A DNA stretch of 64,000 nucleotides from assembly GCA_030446545.1 (NCBI GenBank), contig JAUJNB010000013.1, forward strand, positions 23,272 through 87,271, in the 5' to 3' direction. Shown here piece by piece: positions 32,039 to 41,214 of this stretch; position 1 is the stretch's first letter, and each line of letters opens with the position of its first letter. The notes under the pieces were generated by a model. It did no database searches. It was not told where the DNA came from and saw only the letters and a program-made list of their open reading frames with translations. The DNA is from Acidimicrobiales bacterium (lineage in GTDB: Bacteria; Actinomycetota; Acidimicrobiia; Acidimicrobiales; CADCSY01). Position numbers and translations under genes: made by a program.

Positions 32039-33399
32039 GCGATCGCCCCCTCCCGCCGAGGGGACCCCTCTACGTTCACCTTTTGGGACTGGCCACGATG
32101 GTCGTCATCGAACCGCTGGTGGGTGCCCGCTACCTGTCGACCGCACAATGGCTACGGGAGTTCGATGCCTGGTCTCCTGAGCGGCGTCGTTCCTGGCAAC
32201 GCGAGCGGCTGCGATCGGTTCTGAGTCACGCCGCCGCCCGGGTTCCCTTCTACCGTCGGCTGGGGGAAGCGGGTTTCGACCCACGCACCAGCCCCCTTCA
32301 CGAGCTTCCCACCGTCGATAAGGCTCAGATCCGTGACGACATGGGACGATTTCTGTCGCAGGGTTGGGAGCGCATGCCTCATCTGGTCAAGGCAACCGGT
32401 GGGACGACAGGCGACCCTTGGCGTTACGTCCTCGACAAGCAGGCTTGGGGCCACATGTACGGGGCCGCCTTGCACTGTCGGGAGCAGGTCGGCTGCCGCT
32501 ATGGCGAACGAATGGTCGTCCTGGGCTCGCCCCCGTCACTGGTCCCAGGGGGGACGTCGTGGAAAGCGACATTACGATCCCAGCTCGAGCGCCGGCTGGT
32601 GGCAGCCGCAGGGGTGGAGATCGACCCGGTGGCCAGCCTCGAGCGTGCCCGCCAAGCCGGGAAGCTGCGGGCCGCTCTGTGGTACGGCTACGCCGGGACG
32701 CTGGCCGCGATGGCCGACGCGGTCATCGATGCCGGTGTGCACATTCCGCCGCCCAAGGCCATCATCAGCACCTCCGAGATGCTGCAGCCTGCCTGGCGGG
32801 ACCGGATCGAAGAGGCTTTCGCTGCTCCCCTCTTCGACGAGTACGGCTGCAACGACGGCGGCGTCCTGGCGCAGACGTGCCGGCGAGGACGCTTTCACGT
32901 GGCCGACAGTCTCTCTCTGATCGAGGTGCTGGACGAAGGCCAGGCCTGCCCCCCTGGGGTCGAAGGCGATGTGGTCGTCACGAACCTCCACGCCCGGGTA
33001 CTTCCCTTCCTGCGCTACCGGGTGGGTGACCGGGCGGTAGCCGGGGAGGGGCCGTGCCCGTGCGGACAACCTGGGACCACACTCGAGCGAGTCGCCGGCC
33101 GCCAGGGCGACCGTGTTCGTCTTCCCGACGGCGTCGAGCTGTCGGCGGTCGCCTTCGGCCACGTCTTCAAGCAAACGCCAGGCGTTCGCCGCTGGCAGGT
33201 CGTGCAGGAGAACCCCACCCACCTGACCGTGCGAATAGAGGGAACCGGCGGGTTCGACCCGTCGCAGGAGGAGCTCATTCTCTCGTACTTCCAAGAGCGC
33301 TGCGGTGGGGTTCTGGTGAGGATCACGATGTCGGAGACGATCGAGCGAAGCCCGGCAGGCAAGCACAAGGTCGTGGTGGTGCGACCGTTTCCCAAGTGA
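32035..33399 (+). CDS. CapK/PaaK-like adenylate-forming ligase
   Basis: A 454-residue member of the phenylacetate-CoA ligase-like branch of adenylate-forming enzymes. It has the ATP loop LVKATGGTTGDPWRYVLDK, the aromatic pocket strand PKAIISTSEMLQPAWRDRIEEA and LFDEYGCNDGGVLAQTC, and the C-terminal VLPFLRYRVGDRAV and ERSPAGKHKVVVVRPF. CapK-like genes are common in capsule and exopolysaccharide clusters, where they are thought to activate an acyl group for the polymer; the substrate is unknown. GTG 32035 overlaps the flippase stop. A CxCG pair (GPCPCGQPG) in the C-terminal half is a family feature. Confidence 0.82.
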   Translation: MSDRPLPPRGPLYVHLLGLATMVVIEPLVGARYLSTAQWLREFDAWSPERRRSWQRERLRSVLSHAAARVPFYRRLGEAGFDPRTSPLHELPTVDKAQIRDDMGRFLSQGWERMPHLVKATGGTTGDPWRYVLDKQAWGHMYGAALHCREQVGCRYGERMVVLGSPPSLVPGGTSWKATLRSQLERRLVAAAGVEIDPVASLERARQAGKLRAALWYGYAGTLAAMADAVIDAGVHIPPPKAIISTSEMLQPAWRDRIEEAFAAPLFDEYGCNDGGVLAQTCRRGRFHVADSLSLIEVLDEGQACPPGVEGDVVVTNLHARVLPFLRYRVGDRAVAGEGPCPCGQPGTTLERVAGRQGDRVRLPDGVELSAVAFGHVFKQTPGVRRWQVVQENPTHLTVRIEGTGGFDPSQEELILSYFQERCGGVLVRITMSETIERSPAGKHKVVVVRPFPK

Positions 33400-33457
33400 C
33401 CGGTCGGCGTCGGGTGCCCCAATGAGGCCTGTGGCCGACGTCCTGCCAGGAGAGGTC

Positions 33458-34663
33458 ATGGCAATCAACCGAGAACGTCGAGTGCTGATCATCGTGGAGA
33501 ACCTGCCGCTCGAGCGCGACACCCGGGTCCGCCGAGAGTGCCTCGCTCTCCTCGAGGCCGGTTACGGAGTGTCCGTCATCTGCCCGAGGGGCACAAGCGA
33601 CCCGCTGGAAGGAACGCTGGCCCAGGTAAAGCTCCACCAGTATCGCCCTGCCTCTTCCCGCACCAGCCGCTGGGGCTTTGCCTACGAGTTCTCCTACGCG
33701 TGGCTGACGACCTTCGCGCTCACGATGAAGGTATTAGTCAGCGAGGGATTCGACATCATCCAGGCGTGCAACCCACCCGACACCTACGTCGCCCTGGCGC
33801 TGCCCTTCAAGCTGCTGGGCAAGCGCTTCATCTTCGACCACCACGATCTCGCCCCTGAGCTCTACGCCATCCGCTTCGGCCGTGAACGAGGCCTGACTAT
33901 GACCGTACTGAAGCTGTGTGAACGCGCCACCATCAAGTGGGCTGACCATGTCATCTCCACCAATGAGTCCATCCGAAATGTCGCCATTGGCCGCGGGAAG
34001 AAAGAAGCGGGCTCGGTCACGGTGGTCCGCAACGGCCCCGAGCTCAGCGAGGTGCGCCTCGCACGTCCTCAGCCTCATCTCAAGAGGAAGCGGCGCTTCC
34101 TCTGCTGCTGGGTGGGGGTCATCGGTGCGGTCGACGACGGCGTTGACCTCGCCCTGCGAGCCATCCATCTCCTCGTCCGGCGCCAGGGTCGCCGGGATTG
34201 CCAGTTCACCTTCATCGGCGACGGTGAAGCCTTCGCACCGATGCAGGCGCTGGCCGACGAGCTCGACATCGGCGAGTTCGTCACCTTCACCGGTTGGCTG
34301 GCCCGAGCCGAAGTGTTCGATCACCTGGCCACTGCCGATGTCGGCTTGCAGCCCGACCCGAAGAACCCGAGGACCGATGCCGCCACCGCCATCAAGACCA
34401 TGGAGTACATGGCCTTCGGCGTGCCGATCGTGGCCTTCGACGTCCACGAGACACGGGTATCAGCCGAAGGCGCAGCGCTCTACGCTCACCCGAACGACGT
34501 TTCTGCCTATGCCGAACTCATCGCCACGCTGCTCGACAACCCTGAGCGGCGGGCGGTCATGGGTGAGGTAGGACGTCGGCGCGTCGAACAGGAGCTGGCG
34601 TGGAACCACCAGAAGAAGGCCTACCTCGAGGTCTTTCGCCGCTACCTCGGGGCGCAAGGATAA
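33458..34663 (+). CDS. Glycosyltransferase family 4
   Basis: A 401-residue GT-B glycosyltransferase that would add a sugar to the growing lipid-linked unit. The N-terminal domain has LPLERDTRVRRECLALLEAG and FDIIQACNPPDTYVALALP; the C-terminal donor domain has QFTFIGDGEAFAPMQALAD, the E-x7-E-like region TAIKTMEYMAFGVPIVAFD and PNDVSAYAELIATLLDNPE. I chose ATG 33458 because AGGAG lies 5 bases before it; ATG 33422 is an alternative without such a site. The gene follows the CapK-like gene by 58 bases on the same strand. It is the only clear glycosyltransferase adding to the lipid intermediate in the region. Confidence 0.9.
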   Translation: MAINRERRVLIIVENLPLERDTRVRRECLALLEAGYGVSVICPRGTSDPLEGTLAQVKLHQYRPASSRTSRWGFAYEFSYAWLTTFALTMKVLVSEGFDIIQACNPPDTYVALALPFKLLGKRFIFDHHDLAPELYAIRFGRERGLTMTVLKLCERATIKWADHVISTNESIRNVAIGRGKKEAGSVTVVRNGPELSEVRLARPQPHLKRKRRFLCCWVGVIGAVDDGVDLALRAIHLLVRRQGRRDCQFTFIGDGEAFAPMQALADELDIGEFVTFTGWLARAEVFDHLATADVGLQPDPKNPRTDAATAIKTMEYMAFGVPIVAFDVHETRVSAEGAALYAHPNDVSAYAELIATLLDNPERRAVMGEVGRRRVEQELAWNHQKKAYLEVFRRYLGAQG

Positions 34664-34987
34664 GACAAGTCGGTTGGGTGCCGAGTCGACGAGAGGCCGC
34701 GCGACCGGCGCCTAGGTCAGGTGGTGACGATGTCCTCCGGATACGAAAGTTCGCCCGGGAGTCTCGGCTGGGGCAGACCGGCCGCGACCCCACCGGCGAG
34801 AGGCTCGAGGTGGTCAGATGAACGACAATCGCGGCCATGCACCGAGTCTTGACACGAGCGAGGGTCGGCGACCACACGCCGCACAACCAGCGCGGGTGTC
34901 ACCGGCCTAAAGTCGATGGGCCGCCTCTCCGATGCGTAACTAGTCACCAGACGCAGGTGACGGATGCTGACAAACCAGGAAGGCCTC
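34664..34987 (+). promoter_or_regulatory. Gene-free 324-base leader before the secreted beta-helix protein
   Basis: No gene is seen. A consensus -35 hexamer TTGACA lies at 34849-34854, but I find no good -10 at the right distance. TAAAGT at 34908-34913 is a second -10 candidate. A hairpin (GTCACC 34943-34948 with GGTGAC 34956-34961) lies just before the ribosome site GGAAGG. The region probably carries an independent promoter for the beta-helix gene and perhaps translational control. Confidence 0.4.
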
Positions 34988-37297
34988 ATGCACTCGAGAA
35001 CCGGCCCCAGGGCGGCCACGGCGCTGCTTCTCTCCCTCTTGCTGATCTTCGGACTCGCTCCGGCGGTCAGCGCTGCAAGTCCAACGGTCACCGTCTCTCC
35101 CGCTTCGGGGGAGATCGGCACTTCGGTGATCGCCTCCGGTTCCGGTTTCCCGCGGAGGACAGCCGGGTCTCTGGTCCTCGGCACCACCTCGGTCGCCCTT
35201 TTCAAGACGAATCGGATAGGCAACTTCTCGGTGTCGTTCACGGTTCCGCCGGTCGTTACGACCGGCGCCTCGGTGGTGACCGCAACCGTGGGGGCGAGCA
35301 GGGCAACGACGGAGTTCGTGGTGTCGCCACAGGCTTCGACCAGCACCACCAGCACGACCAGCACGACGACGGCACCCACGAGTGAGGGTGCTTCCCTCAG
35401 GACTGCACCCGGGCACGTGGTGGCCACCTCGGGCCCCACCGACCCCAACGCGCGTTACGTCCTCGTCACCTGGGATCGGAGCGATCCGGCCGCGACCGGG
35501 TACCAGGTGGTTCGGGACGGTGTGGTGGTCAAGACGACCACCGTGTCGGGTGATCCCTGGGACGACCTTTCCTTCACCGACGCAACGGTCGTCCCCTCCG
35601 CCACCTACCTCTATCAAGTCAGGGCCCTGTTCGGTGACGGCACCACCAGCGCCCTTTCCCCCGCATTCCGTATCCACGTCCGGTCCACCGCCGATGTCGG
35701 CAGTGGACGGACGTTCGAGGTCGACACCTACTCCGGGACAGATCGGGAACGGGCGCAGGCGGCCGTCGCCGCCGCCACTTCTGCCGGTGGCGGTGTGGTC
35801 GTCTTCGGCGCCAGGACCTACACCTTCGACGCCCCCCTTCGCGTCGACTCGGCCGACAACGTCGTGCTACGGGGCGCAGGTTCGGACCGCACCTTCCTAC
35901 AGCCGGGTTTCGCTGGGGAATCCGCCACGTGTGGCTCGGGCGGCCAATTGGTGGTCTTCACGGGACGCCAGACGAAACTGGCCATTCAGCTCACCTCCCC
36001 GGTGGCCGTCGGTGAACGCACGCTCAAGGTCGACTCGACCTCGGGACTGGCGGCGGGGCAGCGCATCATCTTCTACGAGTCACCCCCGGTGAACGATGCC
36101 GATCCCTGGCAGATGGAGACGGCCGGGGTGATGCAGGATCCGGGCACCGGTCGGGACGAACGCCATCGATGGGACGCTGGTCAAATCGTGGCCATCGATA
36201 CCACCGCGAAGACCGTGACCTTCGAGCAACCATTCTCGCAGTCGTTCACCACCGCCGTCCCGTGGACCCGCCTCGACAAGGGGAACGGCAATGGCATCGA
36301 GCGCCTCACCGTCCAGGGTCGGAGCAGCACCGAGACGACACACTACCGCCTGGTCGACTTGATCCCCCAGGCCGACTTCACCATGGCCGATGTGCAAGGC
36401 CGTTGGGCGAATCGAAATTACGTCAGAGCCTCGGGTTATGACATACGAGTGGTGGGTTTCAAGGGACCGCTGGGGGATCCGGGCGGTACTGACGGCAGTT
36501 GCAAGTACAAGTTCAGCGTCTGGCGGGCCACCAACTTCACCTTCGTCGGCGGTGAGATGGGGGAGCCCACGCACAACCAGAACACTTCGTTCATCACGAC
36601 CCAGCGGGCGCAGCGGACGCTGGTACGGGCCTCGAAGTTCTGGGGCAACCGCACCTACGCCTTCAACGAGCACGGGCTCGGTTCTCGGCACTTTATATTC
36701 GAGAATAACTTCGTTGCCGTGGGTCCCAATGCCGAGAAGGCGGGTGTCTTTGTCGGCAACTCCTCCTTCGGCTTTGCCGGTCCCGGCATCATCAGAAACA
36801 ACACCTTCAGTGGAAACCGACGCGACATCTCCATGCAGGAGAATTCCTATGAACTCCGGATCCTCGACAACATCATGCGCAATACGGGTGACCGAGTCAT
36901 CTCCGGTTACGGCTGGGCCGGCCCCGATACGAGCACCGACCTTTACGGGTCGATCAGATGGACGATCGCCCGGAACCGGATCGAAGGGGCCCAAGGCGAC
37001 GGGATCGTGCTCGGTGAGGCATCGAGCCCCTGGTACCCATACCCCGGCGTCAAGGACGTGATCATCTCAACCAACCAGATAGGGGTTCGTGGAACCGCCA
37101 TCCGACTCCTCGGTACCAGCACGGCCACCAAGCGCTTTCAGGTGAGCAACAACGGCGGTACCAACACCTACGTCAGGCCGGAGTTGGTAGCCGGCGACTT
37201 CTGGCACGGCAACGCCGACGGAACCAGCTTCGGTACCGCGACGAGCACCTCCTGGAGTGCTCCGTACTTCTCATGGGAGGCCCGCGACCGCGGCTGA
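34988..37297 (+). CDS. Secreted modular protein with a right-handed beta-helix domain
   Basis: A 769-residue exported protein. Residues 1-29 are a signal peptide (TALLLSLLLIFGLAPAVSA). Then come an Ig-like IPT/TIG-type module (SPASGEIGTSVIASGSGFPR), a Ser/Thr linker, a fibronectin III-like module (VTWDRSDPAATGYQVVRDG) and, from about residue 240, a pectate-lyase-like beta-helix starting AQAAVAAATSAGGGVVVFGA and NVVLRGAGSDRTFLQPGF, with later turns IIRNNTFSGNRRDISMQENS and FIFENNFVAVGPNAEKAG. Such folds bind or cut polysaccharide; I see no proof of catalysis. It lies between a glycosyltransferase and a Wzc-like kinase, so it may trim, bind or modify the exported polymer. ATG 34988 has the ribosome site GGAAGG; an earlier in-frame ATG at 34964 does not. 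Confidence 0.82.
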   Translation: MHSRTGPRAATALLLSLLLIFGLAPAVSAASPTVTVSPASGEIGTSVIASGSGFPRRTAGSLVLGTTSVALFKTNRIGNFSVSFTVPPVVTTGASVVTATVGASRATTEFVVSPQASTSTTSTTSTTTAPTSEGASLRTAPGHVVATSGPTDPNARYVLVTWDRSDPAATGYQVVRDGVVVKTTTVSGDPWDDLSFTDATVVPSATYLYQVRALFGDGTTSALSPAFRIHVRSTADVGSGRTFEVDTYSGTDRERAQAAVAAATSAGGGVVVFGARTYTFDAPLRVDSADNVVLRGAGSDRTFLQPGFAGESATCGSGGQLVVFTGRQTKLAIQLTSPVAVGERTLKVDSTSGLAAGQRIIFYESPPVNDADPWQMETAGVMQDPGTGRDERHRWDAGQIVAIDTTAKTVTFEQPFSQSFTTAVPWTRLDKGNGNGIERLTVQGRSSTETTHYRLVDLIPQADFTMADVQGRWANRNYVRASGYDIRVVGFKGPLGDPGGTDGSCKYKFSVWRATNFTFVGGEMGEPTHNQNTSFITTQRAQRTLVRASKFWGNRTYAFNEHGLGSRHFIFENNFVAVGPNAEKAGVFVGNSSFGFAGPGIIRNNTFSGNRRDISMQENSYELRILDNIMRNTGDRVISGYGWAGPDTSTDLYGSIRWTIARNRIEGAQGDGIVLGEASSPWYPYPGVKDVIISTNQIGVRGTAIRLLGTSTATKRFQVSNNGGTNTYVRPELVAGDFWHGNADGTSFGTATSTSWSAPYFSWEARDRG
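35334..35382 (+). repeat. Ser/Thr linker repeat in the beta-helix gene
   Basis: A run of AGCACC/ACGACC-like units codes a short linker of only Ser and Thr (STTSTTSTTT) between the Ig-like and fibronectin-like modules. Such linkers are often O-mannosylated in secreted actinobacterial proteins; that is inference here. Confidence 0.55.
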
Positions 37298-37333
37298 CAG
37301 CCTGGCAACAGCTTCTCCCTCACCATCCGGCCG

Positions 37334-37339
37334 TATGAT
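37334..37339 (+). promoter_or_regulatory. Candidate -10 element for a leaderless Wzc-like mRNA
   Basis: TATGAT, close to the ideal TATAAT, ends 6 bases before the GTG at 37346, so transcription would begin on the start codon. No Shine-Dalgarno sequence is present. The -35 region is weak. Confidence 0.4.
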
Positions 37340-37345
37340 CCCGGG

Positions 37346-38914
37346 GTGACTGAGGAAGGCCAGGGCCAGCAACTGGATGTGTCCAGGTTTTTGGCCGCTC
37401 TGGCTCGGCGCAAAAAGACCATCGGTGCAGTGGCGCTCACCATGGCGGGAATGGCCCTCGTCCTGTCCCTCCTGCAGCCCACGCTCTACCAGGGCGAGGC
37501 ACAAATTTCCCTGGACCCCCCGGGTGAGACCGCGGTCTTCGAACCGGTGACCGCGGCCGCCCGCATTGACCCGACGGTACTGGTCGAGACCGAGCTGGAG
37601 TTCCTGAGAAGCGCCAGGGTGCGGACGCTGGTCACCGACCAACTGGGGCCGGTGCCGGAGGTCGAAGCCACTCGGGTGGGCGACACCTTGCTGATCGAGG
37701 TCACGAGCCGCAGCACCGAGCCGGAGCGAGCTGCAACGGTGACCAACGCCTACGTGCGAACGTACCTCGAGCTACGCCGTCAGCAGGCTGCCGACGACCT
37801 ACTCGAAAGCGGTGAGGTCCTGCGCAGCAAGGTCGCCGAGTTGCAGTCCCAGATCGATGAGCTTGATGCCGCCGCCACTACCGGTCAGCGTGAAGCCTTG
37901 GTGGAGCAGCAGGCCCGCTTCGGTGAGCGGCTCGACCAACTCGAGATCGAAGCCGCCTTGCAGTCCGGTGGCGGCCAAGTCGTCAGTGAGGCAACAGCGC
38001 CGAGTGCACCGGTTTCCCCCACGCCGGTTCGTAATGTCCTTCTCGCGCTCGTCCTCGGCACCATGGTGGGTGCGAGTTTGGCGTTGGTGCTTGAGTACCG
38101 GGACGACTCAATAAAGACGCGGGACGATCTGGTCGACGCCATCAGGCCCATTCCTGTCCTCGCCACCATCCCGGTGGTGATGCAGTGGCAGAAGGAACCA
38201 GGGCGTCCCCACCTCGTTGCAGGCCTCCAAGCTGACGCTGTCCGGGCCGGCGAGGCATATCGAGCCTTGCGGACGGCAGTGAGCCTCCTTGGGATCGAGC
38301 GACCGCTCACGCTGTTGCAACTCACCAGCGCTCTCCCTGGTGACGGGAAGACCACGACGGTGGTGAACCTGGCCGCCGTGCTGGCCAGCGCCGGCCAACG
38401 AGTGGTCGTCGTCGACTGCGACCTCCGGCGTCCCAGTCTCCACACCGCCTTCCAGTTGGGCAACGAGGTCGGATTCACGTCGGTTCTCGCCGGTGAGGTG
38501 GAGCTGAAGGAAGCGATCCAATCCATTCGGGGTGATGGTGAGCTGGCGCTCTTGGCGTCAGGAGGCCTCGCGCCCAACCCATCAGAGCTCTTGGGCTCCA
38601 AGCGGACATCAGAGGTGCTTTTCGCCCTGCAGTCGGAGTTCGACATGGTGCTGGTCGACTCGCCGCCGGTGCTTTCGGTCACCGACGCGGCGGTGCTGAG
38701 CGTGTGGGTCGACGCCAGTCTGATCGTCACCAGCGCGGGGATCACTACCCGGAACCATCTTCGCAGTGCCCTCGAGGTCTTCCGTCAAGCGGGAGCGCCG
38801 CTGAGCGGTGCCGTTCTCAACCGGGTAGAGCTCGAACTTGGCTACGGCTACTACGGACAAGCCTACGCCCGCAGCCTGGCTTCGGACCAAGCAGAAGGCT
38901 CAGGTTCCAGCTGA
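37346..38914 (+). CDS. Wzc-type polysaccharide co-polymerase and tyrosine autokinase
   Basis: A 522-residue inner membrane protein that sets chain length and couples polymerisation to export. Residues 10-60 start a Wzz domain with a first helix (IGAVALTMAGMALVLSLL); the extracellular part includes a coiled coil (LRSKVAELQSQIDELDAAA); a second helix is NVLLALVLGTMVGASLALVLEY. The C-terminal BY-kinase has Walker A SALPGDGKTTTVVNLA (about residue 331), Walker A' VVVVDCDLRRPSLH and Walker B FDMVLVDSPPVLSVTDA. A tyrosine cluster (YGYYGQAY) near the end is the likely autophosphorylation site. It is a single-chain, Gram-negative style fusion rather than split Cap proteins. Its 3' end overlaps the convergent polymerase gene by 15 bases. 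Confidence 0.92.
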   Translation: MTEEGQGQQLDVSRFLAALARRKKTIGAVALTMAGMALVLSLLQPTLYQGEAQISLDPPGETAVFEPVTAAARIDPTVLVETELEFLRSARVRTLVTDQLGPVPEVEATRVGDTLLIEVTSRSTEPERAATVTNAYVRTYLELRRQQAADDLLESGEVLRSKVAELQSQIDELDAAATTGQREALVEQQARFGERLDQLEIEAALQSGGGQVVSEATAPSAPVSPTPVRNVLLALVLGTMVGASLALVLEYRDDSIKTRDDLVDAIRPIPVLATIPVVMQWQKEPGRPHLVAGLQADAVRAGEAYRALRTAVSLLGIERPLTLLQLTSALPGDGKTTTVVNLAAVLASAGQRVVVVDCDLRRPSLHTAFQLGNEVGFTSVLAGEVELKEAIQSIRGDGELALLASGGLAPNPSELLGSKRTSEVLFALQSEFDMVLVDSPPVLSVTDAAVLSVWVDASLIVTSAGITTRNHLRSALEVFRQAGAPLSGAVLNRVELELGYGYYGQAYARSLASDQAEGSGSS

Positions 38915-40450
38915 AGCCATGTGAGACCCGGCTGGGGAGAGTGGCTCGCGATCTTCGAGGAGATCGGCCCGGTCGAGCGACGCCAGCGAGCGCCGGCGTG
39001 AGCCAGACCGGCTCACGCCGGCCGTCGTGGCCAGAGCCAGCAGGCTGAACAACAAGTCGGCAGAGCCGCGCAGCGTGAGATGAGGGTCAAGGACCATCAG
39101 AACGGCAAGTACGACGAGCGAGGCGAAGCTGGCTATGGCCGCAACCCCGACGGCATCGCTTCGGATCCTGGCCGCCCTGGCAGTCACCCGCAGGCTCGTC
39201 CACAAGAAGACGAAGAAGGCGACGAACAGAGGGATGCCGCCATTCCACAGCAGCCAGGTGTGCCCGCTCTCGATCCAAACGTACTGCCGCCAGAGTTCGG
39301 GGGCGGGGATGCGGGCTGAGGGGCGGACTCCGAGGACGAAGTTGAAGTTGGAGAACAGCTCTGGCCAAAAGAACGTCCGCAGGTTCTCCAGCCGACCCAG
39401 CCAGCTCGCAGGTAGCCCTTGGGCCGAATCGAAGCCGCTCAGGCGTCGCTCCACCACTGGCTGCATGGCCAAGCCGGAAACGAGGGCGACGGGCAACGCC
39501 GTCCGCACGATCCGGCCGAGTTGCCCGGTCAACAACCCCAACGCGCCAAGGACGACCACCAGGGCGATGACACCGGAGAACTGCCCGGACGCAAACCCCC
39601 CGACGACGAACAGGGCGGCGGCGGCCACCAATAGCCCTCGCCTTGAGCCGCCACGCAACAGCCATCCCACCGCGATCGCCAGATTGAACGCCATGACGTC
39701 CCCCGTGGCTATGGAGGAAGCCAGCGTCGAAGTCCCCCGGTTGATCCCGAGAGCCTGCTCGTCGGCGAAGGGCGCGTAATAGCCGGCCAGGAGTCCGGGA
39801 ACGCCGAATAACTGCAGGGCTTGGAGGACAGCGACCAGGGCGACCACGCTGCCTGCGCCCATCGAGAGCCACAGGCACCTTCGCACCTGGGCCTCTGTGC
39901 GGATGCTGCACCGGACGACGAGGTAGATGCCGAAGAACTTCCAGAGCGCCAGTGCGTAGAGAACATCGTCGGCGCTGATCGCCCGGCTGCGAGCGACCAT
40001 CCACAGGAGCGGTGTGACCGAACTGGTGAACGCCACCACAGCCAGTGCCACATCGATCCTCGTGACCCGCGCCCGCGGCCGTTCGCCGGACACCGAGCGA
40101 ACGATGCCGCGAGCGACCAAAGCGGCACCCACCAACAACACCAGCGCCTCGCTGGGACGCAACAACGGGAGCACCAACCCGCGATCCATCCCCACGAGGA
40201 GAGGTGTGGTCGCCAACAGAACGTAGGCTCCGGTGGCAGGGCGCAACACCACCGCCACAAACAGCAGGTACGCCATCACCACGGCGATGGTGGCGGTAGG
40301 CACTCGGGTGAGCGCGGCGGTCAATGCCAGCAATCCCAGACCGGCCGCTGCCAGACGCACGACGCCAGCCCCCAGCCGGCTTCCCGTCGCATCCACGCCA
40401 CGCAGCGGCGGCACGATCGAGGGCAGGGCCGACTCGGCCGTGATCGGCAC
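38900..40450 (-). CDS. O-antigen ligase/polymerase-like membrane protein (Wzy role)
   Basis: A 516-residue protein with about 12 membrane helices and the general shape of Wzy/WaaL proteins. It has TTPLLVGMDRGLVLPLLRPSE, then LALWKFFGIYLVVRCSIRTE, and a large periplasmic loop late in the chain (VLGVRPSARIPAPELWRQYV and WIESGHTWLLWNGGIPLFVA), which matches the catalytic-loop region of O-antigen ligase family proteins. It would polymerise flipped repeat units. The start is uncertain: GTG 40450 is the only usual codon that avoids overlapping the acyltransferase gene, but no ribosome site precedes it. Confidence 0.78.
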   Translation of the reverse strand: MPITAESALPSIVPPLRGVDATGSRLGAGVVRLAAAGLGLLALTAALTRVPTATIAVVMAYLLFVAVVLRPATGAYVLLATTPLLVGMDRGLVLPLLRPSEALVLLVGAALVARGIVRSVSGERPRARVTRIDVALAVVAFTSSVTPLLWMVARSRAISADDVLYALALWKFFGIYLVVRCSIRTEAQVRRCLWLSMGAGSVVALVAVLQALQLFGVPGLLAGYYAPFADEQALGINRGTSTLASSIATGDVMAFNLAIAVGWLLRGGSRRGLLVAAAALFVVGGFASGQFSGVIALVVVLGALGLLTGQLGRIVRTALPVALVSGLAMQPVVERRLSGFDSAQGLPASWLGRLENLRTFFWPELFSNFNFVLGVRPSARIPAPELWRQYVWIESGHTWLLWNGGIPLFVAFFVFLWTSLRVTARAARIRSDAVGVAAIASFASLVVLAVLMVLDPHLTLRGSADLLFSLLALATTAGVSRSGSRRRSLASLDRADLLEDREPLSPAGSHMASAGT

Positions 40451-40553
40451 GGCGTGAGGAGGAAACGCTACGTTTGCGAGGGATACCCGTGGTACCCGCC
40501 GGAACGGCCGACCCGGAGCCGGGCGTTGGAGGCGAGGGTGTCGGTCAGCAGGT

Positions 40554-41198
40554 CTAGGGGGCGGCACTTGAGTCCCAGGCATACGGCCGATCGAAGTGCC
40601 CTGCGAAGCAGTCCATCTGGTCACGCCGGCCGATGATTCGGGCGGGGTTGCCCACCACCACGTCACCAGCAGCGACCGAGCGGGTCACCACCGAACCCGC
40701 ACCCACCAGGGCACCCACCCCCACCACCACACCGGGCAGGAGGGTGACTCCCCCTCCCACACTCGCACGGTCCTCCACACACGGGCCTCGGACGCAGTCG
40801 AGGTAACGGGGGCAAGGTGGATGGGGATCGTCGGTGAAAACCACACGCGGCCCGATGAAGACGTCGTCACCCACTGCTGCCGAAGACAGGAACCCTCCGG
40901 AGTGGATTCGCGTGTTGCGCCCGATCCTGTTCCCGGGCTCCAGATGGGCGCCAGAGCCAACTGAGGATCCTGCGCCAACCACGTTTCCCTCGCGTACCAG
41001 CGAGCTGTGGCCGACGTGGACGCCGGCGCCCAGGGTCGATCCCAGGTACACCACGGCGTACGCCCGCACGATCACGCCCGGACCCAGTACAAGGGGGGCC
41101 TCGTCCGGATTGGCCGTGGGGTGACCGAGGACGCACGGTCCCAGGATGCGGGCTCCCTCCAAACCCACCACCGGGCCGAGGATCTCGATGCCGTTCAC
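40554..41198 (-). CDS. Hexapeptide-repeat N-acetyltransferase (WlbB/WbpD-like)
   Basis: A left-handed beta-helix acyltransferase. Repeats of the [LIV]-G-x4 kind run through ILGPVVGLEGARILGPCVLG, VVGAGSSVGSGAHLEPGNRIG and DVFIGPRVVFTDDPHPP, the last being the catalytic-histidine region of UDP-2-acetamido-3-amino-sugar N-acetyltransferases. GVGALVGAGSVVTRSVAAG and VVVGNPARIIGRRD end the domain. The start is unsure: GTG 41198 fits the usual N-terminus, while ATG 41279 gives 27 more residues but overlaps the upstream gene by 65 bases. Together with the next two genes it forms a set for making a 3-acetamido sugar nucleotide. Confidence 0.82.
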   Translation of the reverse strand: MNGIEILGPVVGLEGARILGPCVLGHPTANPDEAPLVLGPGVIVRAYAVVYLGSTLGAGVHVGHSSLVREGNVVGAGSSVGSGAHLEPGNRIGRNTRIHSGGFLSSAAVGDDVFIGPRVVFTDDPHPPCPRYLDCVRGPCVEDRASVGGGVTLLPGVVVGVGALVGAGSVVTRSVAAGDVVVGNPARIIGRRDQMDCFAGHFDRPYAWDSSAAP

Positions 41199-41214
41199 AC
41201 CGTGGATGTTGAAA

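Noticed and set aside
34664..34987. Short open frames in the leader of the beta-helix gene as genes
   Set aside because: They lack ribosome sites and any domain, and they overlap one another in different frames.
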